Part shown: one piece after another, positions 1 to 5,790 of the stretch | Layout of the letters: the number at the start of each line of letters is the position of its first letter | How positions within the stretch are numbered: position 1 is the stretch's first letter | Source: Gemmatimonadota bacterium | Lineage (GTDB): Bacteria; Gemmatimonadota; Gemmatimonadetes; Gemmatimonadales; Gemmatimonadaceae | Direction of reading: 5' to 3' | Assembly: GCA_003222065.1 (NCBI GenBank) | Contig: QHUV01000032.1 | Location: 1-12,093, forward strand | Length of the DNA: 12,093 nt | Program-made: the position numbers and the translations under genes | The notes under the pieces: generated by a model | Told to the model about the DNA's origin: nothing | Databases searched by the model: none | The model's input: only the letters and a program-made list of their open reading frames with translations

Positions 1-397
1 AGACGTTGTTGCTACCCGCCCGCTGGATCGCCTCACGTGCCTGTTGATACAGCGCAGGAATTCTTTCGATCGAGAAAACCTGCTCGACCAAATGCGCCAG
101 CAGCACCGTCTGATATCCCGATCCAGTTCCTACCTCGAGCGCGCGCTCGTGCCCCGTTAGGCTGAGCAGCTCGAGATAGCGCGCATGAATGGACGGCTGC
201 GAGATCGTCTGTCCGTTGCCGATCGGCAGCGGGCTGTCCTCGTAGGCGCGGTGACGGATACCCGTCGGCACGAACTGATGACGCGGCGTCTGCTCGAATG
301 CCGGAAGCACGGCGAGGTCGCGAATGCCCTTCTCGCGCAGCGTCTCGACGAGGCGCAGTCTCGCGCCACGGAGCTCCTGCTCTACAGGTCGCGCCAC
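1..397 (-). CDS. pcm: Protein-L-isoaspartate O-methyltransferase, 5' part (runs off the left edge)
   Basis: Pcm uses S-adenosylmethionine to methylate abnormal L-isoaspartyl residues in aged cytosolic proteins and so starts their repair. The visible 132 residues match the family N-terminal half. They show the early segment PRHQFVP (residues 39-44 region), the active-site segment GQTISQP with the conserved Ser near residue 66, and SAM-binding motif I, LEVGTGSGYQ, at residues 87-96. The remaining C-terminal part, roughly 80 residues, lies outside the window. Two adjacent GTG codons (398-400 and 395-397) could start it; the second has better spacing from an AGGGA just upstream. The gene begins inside the last codons of surE, overlapping by 16-19 bases, so translational coupling is likely. 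The surE-pcm pair is classic. The family assignment is firm; only the exact GTG is uncertain. Confidence 0.93.
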   Translation of the reverse strand, partial: MARPVEQELRGARLRLVETLREKGIRDLAVLPAFEQTPRHQFVPTGIRHRAYEDSPLPIGNGQTISQPSIHARYLELLSLTGHERALEVGTGSGYQTVLLAHLVEQVFSIERIPALYQQAREAIQRAGSNNV

Positions 398-1143
398 CAC
401 GTCCCTGCAGCGTCGAGAACGTTGTAATGCGTGAGATCGAGGTGAAGCGGTGTCACCGAAATGCAGCCCTCCTCAATCGCGCGGAAATCCGAGTCTTCTT
501 CTCCGGTCCAGCTTGCGTGGCCGCCGCCGATCCAAAAGATCTCGCGACCCCAGGGATCGTGCATCGGCGTGATCGAGTTGGAATACACCCGGCGACCGAG
601 TCTCGTCAATCGCACGCCCTTCACGGCGCCGCTGTCCACCGGCGGCAGGTTCACGTTCAACAGCGTATTGGCCGGAAAGGCTGGCAATGAGGTGAGGTGA
701 CGGAGCAGATCGGTCAGCACCCTCACCTGTTTTCGGAGATGCGTGAGGTCAGCTCTCAGATCGCCGCCGGCGAAGGAAATCGCGATCGAGGGGATGCCCA
801 ATGCGAGACCCTCCATCGCCGCCGCCACCGTGCCGGAGTACAGCACATCCTCGCCCATGTTCTGCCCGTGGTTGATACCGCTCAACACGAAGTCGGGGCG
901 CTCGGGCATCAGCGCCTCCACGGCGAGCATCACGCAATCCGTCGGCGTACCGTCCACCTGCCATCGCTTATCGCCGCGCCGCACGGGCCGAATCGGATGG
1001 TGGAGCGTGAGGGAGTGACTCGTGGCACTCTGCTCGCGATCGGGGGCAACGACGATGACTTCACCGAGCGGCTCAGCCGCCTGCTCAAGGCACTCTAGTC
1101 CATGCGCAAGAATTCCGTCGTCGTTCGTGAGGAGGAGCCGCAT
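382..1143 (-). CDS. surE: 5'/3'-nucleotidase SurE (253 aa, complete)
   Basis: SurE is a metal-dependent phosphatase that removes phosphate from nucleoside 5'- and 3'-monophosphates, and in some species from short polyphosphate. It is linked to stationary-phase and stress survival. The start MRLLLTNDDG places the metal-binding Asp pair at residues 8-9. Ser39 (in REQSATSHS) and Asn91 (in SGINHGQN) complete the expected metal site, and 253 residues is the normal length. The ATG at 1143 shares one base with the stop of the upstream MerR-type gene (TGATG). A good Shine-Dalgarno, AGGAG, sits six bases before it inside that gene's end, which fixes the start. The 3' end overlaps pcm. Nothing is missing or unusual in the protein. 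Confidence 0.96.
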   Translation of the reverse strand: MRLLLTNDDGILAHGLECLEQAAEPLGEVIVVAPDREQSATSHSLTLHHPIRPVRRGDKRWQVDGTPTDCVMLAVEALMPERPDFVLSGINHGQNMGEDVLYSGTVAAAMEGLALGIPSIAISFAGGDLRADLTHLRKQVRVLTDLLRHLTSLPAFPANTLLNVNLPPVDSGAVKGVRLTRLGRRVYSNSITPMHDPWGREIFWIGGGHASWTGEEDSDFRAIEEGCISVTPLHLDLTHYNVLDAAGTWWRDL

Positions 1144-1508
1144 CAGCGCTCCTCACTTCCCGTCTCCAACAAGCGTAACAGGTCGCGAAGATCGTGTTCC
1201 ATGGATTCGAGCGTCTCCGTACCGAGCGCCGCGCGCGAGACCTGGCGCAGCTCTCCGGCCTTGCGATGCTCGTTCAACTTTTGACGCGCGCCGTCGATGG
1301 TGTACTTCTCAGTGTAGAGCAGATGCTTCACGAGAAGAATGAGCTCGATCTCTTTGCGCTGATACACACGGTTTCCGGAGCGGTTCTTGGCCGGACTCAG
1401 AAACCGGAATTGGCTCTCCCAGTAACGCAGGACGTGCGCTTTCAGGCCGGTGAGCTCACACACCTCACCAATGGAAAAGAACTCCTGAACCGGATCCGCC
1501 GCGCTCAC
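1143..1508 (-). CDS. MerR-family DNA-binding regulator (121 aa)
   Basis: This is a small cytosolic transcription regulator. Residues 10-50 give the MerR winged helix-turn-helix: FSIGEVCELTGLKAHVLRYW, then a wing ending in GNRVYQRKEI. A second short helical pair (about 55-82) follows, and a Leu-rich helix (about 97-116) probably forms the antiparallel dimer coiled coil. There is no C-terminal ligand domain and no Cys/His metal site, so the inducer, if any, is unknown. The start is GTG at 1508, which overlaps the gpsA stop as GTGA. CGGAG lies eight bases upstream, which supports this start. The stop overlaps surE by one base. Similar small MerR proteins beside surE occur in other phyla as far as I remember, but target and role cannot be read from the sequence. 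No candidate operator was identified. Confidence 0.88.
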   Translation of the reverse strand: MSAADPVQEFFSIGEVCELTGLKAHVLRYWESQFRFLSPAKNRSGNRVYQRKEIELILLVKHLLYTEKYTIDGARQKLNEHRKAGELRQVSRAALGTETLESMEHDLRDLLRLLETGSEER

Positions 1509-2226
1509 GCGTCTTGCTCCGAGCGCAACTCGCGCATCATGAGCTCCTGAGCGGCGAGCTTCGCCGGATGGTGATCGAACAGGATGCGATAGACCATTTC
1601 CGCGATCGGCATCTCTACACCTTCACGTGCCGCGAGCTCAATCGTGCTCGCCGTAGTGACGACGCCCTCGGCGACGGTCTCCTTTCCGGCACGTGCCTCC
1701 TCGAGGTGTAGATGCGCAGCGTGCCGCCGCTCATTGCCTCCTGAACATAACGAGCCGCGGCCGGTGCCTCCGACGCCGCGACGATCGCCGTCGGCTGTCG
1801 GGCCGCGACTTCCGCGGCGAAGCTCGGACCGGAGAGGGCGACCACCGAGTGGTTAGCCACCTCGGCGGCGACGACATCAGTCATCAGCGCCATCGAGCCA
1901 AGCTCGATCCCCTTCGACGCAACGGCGAGAATGGCGTCGCGATGCACGCACGACGCCGCCGCGCGCGCGATCGATCGAAGGTGCGTCGAAGGCGTCGCAT
2001 ACAACACGAGCGTCGCGTCCTCGAGCGCCTCGGCTTGCTCGTTCGTGGCGATGAGCTCTGGCGTCAGGCGCGCGCCGGCGAGAAACCTGGTGTTCTCGTG
2101 CCGTTCGTTGATGGTTTGTACCACGTCGAGCTCGTACGCCCAGATGCGCACGTCGTGACCGGCAGCAGCCAGCAGATCAGCGAGCGCGGTTCCCCACGCT
2201 CCGGCTCCGATGACCGCGCAGCGCAT
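1505..2226 (-). pseudogene. gpsA: NAD(P)H-dependent glycerol-3-phosphate dehydrogenase, internal deletion plus frame shift
   Basis: GpsA reduces dihydroxyacetone phosphate to sn-glycerol-3-phosphate for phospholipid synthesis. The first 174 residues (2226 down to 1705) are normal: Rossmann motif GAGAWGTALA at 7-16, AVASKGIE around 101-108 and LSGPSFAAEVA at 131-141. They end at TLRIYT. From there the frame carries 29 unrelated residues to a TAG at 1615. From 1705 down to 1505 a different frame encodes a good GpsA C-terminus of 66 residues, with AEGVVTTAS, GVEMPIAEMVY and AAQELMMREL. Together 240 family-like residues remain of an expected 330-340, so about 90 codons are gone. The lost part should include the ALKN lysine region and the substrate-binding NxR region, so no active enzyme is expected. 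The ATG overlaps the plsY stop (TGATG), and the terminal TGA overlaps the next gene's GTG. An assembly error is the main alternative to a real deletion. Confidence 0.88.
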
Positions 2227-2924
2227 CACGCGGCGAAGCGGGCGGCGACGAGCACGGCGAGCACGACGACCAGTCCGATCGCGAGTGCCGCGGCCATTCG
2301 ACGCGACGGCGCCGTGCCTGGCTTTCCGAAACGATTTTCTTCCCCGCGCCGCAGCCGGGCGATGTTGGCGCGGTGCGTCCAGAACACGAACACCGCCACG
2401 AGAACGCTGATCGCAAACACTGGTGAACGTGGACCGAGCGTCACGCCGATCAACACCGGCAACAGCGAGGCGCAGATGAGCGATCCGAGCGACACATACC
2501 CGCTCGTGAGCAACACGACGGCGAAGACGATCAGAATGAGCAAAGTCTGAATCGGCGCCAACGCGAGGAACACGCCCGCCGCCGTCGCGACACCCTTCCC
2601 GCCCCTCTTGAAGAGAAGGAATACCGGTCGCGTATGTCCGAGAATGGCGGCCACACCGCAGGCAATCGCGATCCATACTTGGGGCGCGATGGGCACTGTT
2701 CGCGGCGGAAGGAACACCACCGGCAAAGCGCCCTTCGCGACATCGAATGCAAACACGACGAGTCCGATCTTCGCGCCCAGCACGCGAATGACGTTTGTCG
2801 CACCGAGATTTCCCGAGCCGTGCTTGCGCAGATCGATGCCCCGCGCCTTTCCGGCGATGTACGCGGATGGCATCGAGCCCGCGACGTACGAGATGGCGAT
2901 CGCGACGGCCGGATGTAGCAGCAC
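2226..2924 (-). CDS. plsY: Acyl-phosphate:glycerol-3-phosphate acyltransferase PlsY (232 aa)
   Basis: PlsY is an inner-membrane enzyme. It transfers an acyl group from acyl-phosphate (made by PlsX) to glycerol-3-phosphate, the first committed step to phosphatidic acid. The three cytoplasmic motifs are present: SGNLGATNVIR at about 37-47, the phosphate-binding loop RGGKGVATA at about 107-115, and HRANIARL..GEE at about 184-196. Several hydrophobic membrane helices lie between them. An extra hydrophobic segment (about 211-228) follows motif 3, which makes the protein somewhat longer than a typical 200-residue PlsY. The start is GTG at 2924, three bases after the der stop, with a purine-rich AAGGCGGG upstream. 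The stop overlaps the gpsA ATG by one base. Its neighbour gpsA would supply its substrate, so the damage there is relevant. Confidence 0.95.
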   Translation of the reverse strand: MLLHPAVAIAISYVAGSMPSAYIAGKARGIDLRKHGSGNLGATNVIRVLGAKIGLVVFAFDVAKGALPVVFLPPRTVPIAPQVWIAIACGVAAILGHTRPVFLLFKRGGKGVATAAGVFLALAPIQTLLILIVFAVVLLTSGYVSLGSLICASLLPVLIGVTLGPRSPVFAISVLVAVFVFWTHRANIARLRRGEENRFGKPGTAPSRRMAAALAIGLVVVLAVLVAARFAA

Positions 2925-2927
2925 GCG

Positions 2928-4247
2928 TCAACCCGCCTTGCGCCGCATCAGGATGCGCAGCGGATTTCCGGTGAAGCCCCACGCCTCGCGAAATCCGTTG
3001 TGCAGATAACGCACGTAATGCTCCTCGACCAGCTCCGGATGGTTTCCGAAAACAGCGATCGTTGGCGGTGACGTCTGCACCTGCGTGGCGTAGTTCAACT
3101 TGACCTCGCGACCCGCTGCCTGTGGTGGCTGAAGCCGTGCGAGCAGCTCGCCCAGCCGCTCGTTCACTTCCGAGGTCGTTATGCGCTTCTGCCTCTCTTC
3201 ATCGACCGCGACAATGAGATCGAGAACGCGCGTGACTCGCAAGCCCGTCTTCGCCGATGTGAAGAGGAAGGGTACGAACTTCAGATAGGGCGCCTTCTCG
3301 CGCGCCTTTTTCTCGAAGTGCGCCGAGGCCTTATCGTCTCGCTCCGCGAGGTCCCACTTGTTCACGACGACAATGAGGCCGCGTCCAGCCTCCCACGCCA
3401 GCGCGGCAATTTTGAGATCCTGATTCTGAAGCTCCCCCTCGGCCGGCTCGACGAGCAGCAGGCAGATGTCGGCCCGCTCGATGGCGCGCCGCGTACGCAG
3501 CGCGGAGTAGAACTCGATGCCATCTTCTATCCGACTCTGCCGCCGCAGGCCCGCGGTATCGATGAACACGAGGTCACGACCGTGATACCGCATCGGTGTG
3601 TCGATCGCGTCGCGCGTCGTACCGGCAACCTCTGACACGACGAGCCGTTCCTCGCCAAGCAATCGGTTGACGAACGATGACTTGCCGACATTCGGCCGCC
3701 CGACGACGGCGACACTGAGCGCGGTTTGTTCCTCGACCTCCACTGGCGGAAGCCGCTCAACGACCGCATCGAGTAGATCGCCGGATCCCATGCCGTTGTT
3801 GGCGGACACGGGAATCGGATCGCCGGCCCCCAGCGAGTAGAACTCGTAAAAGTCGGTGCTGCGCGGATTGTCTACCTTGTTGGCAACGAGCAGCCAGGGC
3901 TTGCCCGAGGTCCGCAGAATCTCGGCGACGTGCGCATCGCTCGGGTGCAGGCCGGTGATGGCGTCGACGACGAAGAGCAGCAGATCGGCCTCGCCAATCG
4001 CTTCCTGCACCTGTCGCCTGATCTCGACGTCCATCGGAAGCTGTGGATCATCCGCGACACCGCCTGTATCGACAAGCCAGAACGCGCGGCCACTCCAATC
4101 GGCGCGAGCAAAATGACGGTCGCGCGTCGTCCCTGCTTCCTCGGAGACGATCGCCGTCTCGCGGCCGACGATGCGATTGAAGAGCGCGGATTTTCCGACG
4201 TTGGGCCGTCCGAGGAGCGCGACGACGGGAATACCGGTCGCGCTCAT
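2928..4247 (-). CDS. der: Ribosome-assembly GTPase Der (EngA), 439 aa
   Basis: Der is an essential tandem GTPase for maturation of the 50S ribosomal subunit. GTPase domain 1 has the P-loop GRPNVGKS at 13-20, the switch segment AGTTRD at 38-43, DTGG at 60-63 and NKVD at 123-126. Domain 2 has GRPNVGKS at 183-190, AGTTRD at 208-213, DTAG at 230-233 and NKWD at 296-299. The KH-like C-terminal domain (about 352-439) ends normally, with KLNYATQVQTSPPTI and a short basic tail, RRKAG. Length and motif order are as expected. The ATG at 4247 overlaps the stop of the upstream radical-SAM gene by four bases (ATGA), and plsY begins three bases after its stop. All catalytic motifs look intact. Confidence 0.97.
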   Translation of the reverse strand: MSATGIPVVALLGRPNVGKSALFNRIVGRETAIVSEEAGTTRDRHFARADWSGRAFWLVDTGGVADDPQLPMDVEIRRQVQEAIGEADLLLFVVDAITGLHPSDAHVAEILRTSGKPWLLVANKVDNPRSTDFYEFYSLGAGDPIPVSANNGMGSGDLLDAVVERLPPVEVEEQTALSVAVVGRPNVGKSSFVNRLLGEERLVVSEVAGTTRDAIDTPMRYHGRDLVFIDTAGLRRQSRIEDGIEFYSALRTRRAIERADICLLLVEPAEGELQNQDLKIAALAWEAGRGLIVVVNKWDLAERDDKASAHFEKKAREKAPYLKFVPFLFTSAKTGLRVTRVLDLIVAVDEERQKRITTSEVNERLGELLARLQPPQAAGREVKLNYATQVQTSPPTIAVFGNHPELVEEHYVRYLHNGFREAWGFTGNPLRILMRRKAG

Positions 4248-5557
4248 GCCGCCGCGGTGCCCTCGCGAGCAATGAGTGGCTCGAGTCCTCGTTCACCCGC
4301 GAGCACGTCGATGAAGTCGTACGACGGATAGACGGGCACCGGCAGCGTCTCGCGCACGCCGATGAACGTTTCCTCATCGAGGAACACGCCGTCATCGTTG
4401 ATCGATTCGGCCGGAATCAGCGCGAGATCGAGATCGCGCCGCCGCTGCAGGGCGCGCCGCATGTCAGCGCCGACCAGCAGCCCCGCCGTCGTCGTCGTCG
4501 GACCGAAGAGGGAGTTCTCGACACGAATCAGCTCGAAGTGCGCGCCGCTTGCTTCGGCGAGCTCGGCGAGCAGCTCGGGCATCAACGGCGCCATCGAGAC
4601 ACCTGTGACCACGCCGATGCGCCGCCCGGAAAGACGCGGCAGGCTCGTTAGGCCCGCGCGCACCCGTCGGCGAAGGTTGGTGACCGCGCCGACGCCGTTC
4701 TCGATTTGCGCAAAATCGCCGTAATGCGACGCGTCGGGTAGCTCGCGACCCGCAAGCAGGTACAGCTCGTCGGAACCGAACACCCACGTCTCGCCGCGCT
4801 CGCGCCGCGCCGCCGCGGACCACCGGCTGGTCACTTTCAACAAATCTTCAGCACGACCGGCGTCCATGGGAGCGCCATTGTACAGATGCGAGAACTGTGT
4901 CAGTCCAACGGGCACGACGGCGACGGAGAGTACGGCATCGCCGAGCGCCCAGAGATCCCGCAACGATTGTTCGAGCACGTCGCCGTCGTTGAGGCCGGGC
5001 ACGATCACCATCTGACAGTGGAACTGAATGCCGCCGGCCGCCAATCGCGAGAGCTGCGCAACGATATCCGGCACGCGTGGGTTATTGAGCAGCACTTTGC
5101 GCGCTTCCCACGGCGTCGCATGCACTGAGACATACAGAGGCGACAGGCGATATTCGAGAATTCGTTCGATGTCGCGTTCCTTCACATTCGACAGCGTCGC
5201 GAAGTTCCCGTAGGCGAACGAGAGTCGGTAGTCGTCGTCGCGCACGTAAAGGTTCTTGCGCAGTCCAGTCGGCAATCCTTCGATGAAGCAAAACTCGCAG
5301 CGGTTCGCGCAGCGGCGAACGGTGGGCGGCACGAGCTCCACGCCGATTGCTTCACCTTCAGGTCGCTCGATCTCGTAGACGATCTCCTCGCCGCCGGGCA
5401 AACGTGCCTCGAGGACCAGCTCGTCGTCCGCCGCGAGGAACTCCCAGTCGAGGAAATCGCGCAGCTCGCGGCCGTTCACCGACAACAGTTCGGTTCCCGG
5501 AACGATCTCGAGCTCTTCAGCGATGCTTCCCGCTCGTACCTTGCTGACACGAACCAT
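4244..5557 (-). CDS. DUF512-family radical-SAM protein with N-terminal PDZ-like domain (437 aa from the ATG)
   Basis: This is a conserved, poorly characterised iron-sulfur protein. From the ATG, about residues 1-65 form a PDZ-like domain (VSKVRAGSIAEELEIVPG, LLSVNGREL). The radical-SAM signature RRCANRCEFCFIEGLP follows, with Cys83, Cys87 and Cys90 as [4Fe-4S] ligands. The family-diagnostic stretch GLRKNLYVRDDDYRLSF comes next, and then the DUF512 region to the end (GVVTGVSMAPLMPELL, FGPTTTTAGLLVGADM). The reaction is unknown. Genes of this family are often found beside der, as here. A GTG at 5575 would add six residues, but the ATG fits the family start MVxxSKVxxGSIAEE. Neither has a clear Shine-Dalgarno, and an in-frame TGA at 5594-5596 bars longer versions. 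It appears to be the first gene of the operon; its end overlaps der as ATGA. Confidence 0.92.
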   Translation of the reverse strand: MVRVSKVRAGSIAEELEIVPGTELLSVNGRELRDFLDWEFLAADDELVLEARLPGGEEIVYEIERPEGEAIGVELVPPTVRRCANRCEFCFIEGLPTGLRKNLYVRDDDYRLSFAYGNFATLSNVKERDIERILEYRLSPLYVSVHATPWEARKVLLNNPRVPDIVAQLSRLAAGGIQFHCQMVIVPGLNDGDVLEQSLRDLWALGDAVLSVAVVPVGLTQFSHLYNGAPMDAGRAEDLLKVTSRWSAAARRERGETWVFGSDELYLLAGRELPDASHYGDFAQIENGVGAVTNLRRRVRAGLTSLPRLSGRRIGVVTGVSMAPLMPELLAELAEASGAHFELIRVENSLFGPTTTTAGLLVGADMRRALQRRRDLDLALIPAESINDDGVFLDEETFIGVRETLPVPVYPSYDFIDVLAGERGLEPLIAREGTAAA

Positions 5558-5583
5558 TGGCTGCCCGAGAACCACTAGTGCAA

Positions 5584-5616
5584 TGGGGGAAGATCACGGC
5601 ACGCGATCTCCCCCCA
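5584..5616 (-). promoter_or_regulatory. 12-bp hairpin in the predicted leader of the DUF512-der operon
   Basis: The arms 5584-5595 and 5605-5616 pair over 12 positions around a 9-base loop. The only non-Watson-Crick position (5590/5610) is A/C on the plus strand but becomes a U-G wobble in minus-strand RNA, so the stem is continuous in the operon's transcript. On that strand one arm reads UGGGGGGAGAUC. The structure ends 27 bases before the ATG at 5557 and 9 bases before the GTG at 5575. No U-run follows, so it is not a usual terminator. It could influence translation, mRNA stability or protein binding; its function is inferred. Confidence 0.55.
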
Positions 5617-5658
5617 ACGCGTCCATCGCTCGCAGCGGTGTGCCGCAAGTGCTCACGC

Positions 5659-5687
5659 AAAGTACGAGGTCAGACTAGCGAAAGCAA
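5659..5687 (-). promoter_or_regulatory. Possible sigma-70 promoter for the DUF512-der-plsY operon
   Basis: On the minus strand a TTGCTT (5687-5682) is followed after exactly 17 bases by TACTTT (5664-5659). Each hexamer matches four of six consensus bases. Transcription would start near 5652 and give a leader of about 95 bases that contains the 5584-5616 hairpin. Its position just after the terminator-like hairpin of the upstream gene fits. It is a pattern match only; weak promoters of this quality also occur by chance. Confidence 0.4.
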
Positions 5688-5733
5688 GACAGTTGAGTGA
5701 CTTCTGCATCGACGCGTCATGCGCACGCGCAAA

Positions 5734-5765
5734 CGAGAACGCCCACCATTCAGTGGGCGTTCTCG
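5734..5765 (-). terminator. Perfect 13-bp hairpin after the TPR gene, likely transcription terminator
   Basis: CGAGAACGCCCAC (5734-5746) pairs perfectly with its complement at 5753-5765 around a 6-base loop. It lies 25 bases past the stop of the TPR gene. In minus-strand RNA it is followed only by UUUG, so the U-tract is short; such U-poor hairpins are common in GC-rich bacteria. It separates the TPR gene from the promoter region of the next operon. All genes run the same way, so it is not needed in the other direction. Confidence 0.72.
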
Positions 5766-5790
5766 GCAATTCACGACGCACCGAACGCGA

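Noticed and set aside
1690..1720. Programmed ribosomal frameshift in gpsA
   Set aside because: A frameshift would join the two frames but would not restore the roughly 90 missing residues. No convincing slippery heptamer followed by a structure was seen.
1693..2550. Plus-strand open frame of 285 codons, and many other plus-strand frames
   Set aside because: All lie opposite well-supported minus-strand genes, are Arg/Ala/Ser/Pro-rich as GC-rich antisense frames usually are, and show no recognisable motif.
1615..2982. Long minus-strand open frame of 455 codons spanning plsY and gpsA
   Set aside because: The part above 2226 is an out-of-frame shadow of plsY and der. Only the section from the ATG at 2226 is gpsA, and its last 29 codons are junk after the deletion.
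5577..5790. Small RNA or tRNA gene in the main intergenic gap
   Set aside because: Only the two hairpins and a possible promoter were found. There is no cloverleaf or T-loop sequence, and no independent promoter-terminator pair.
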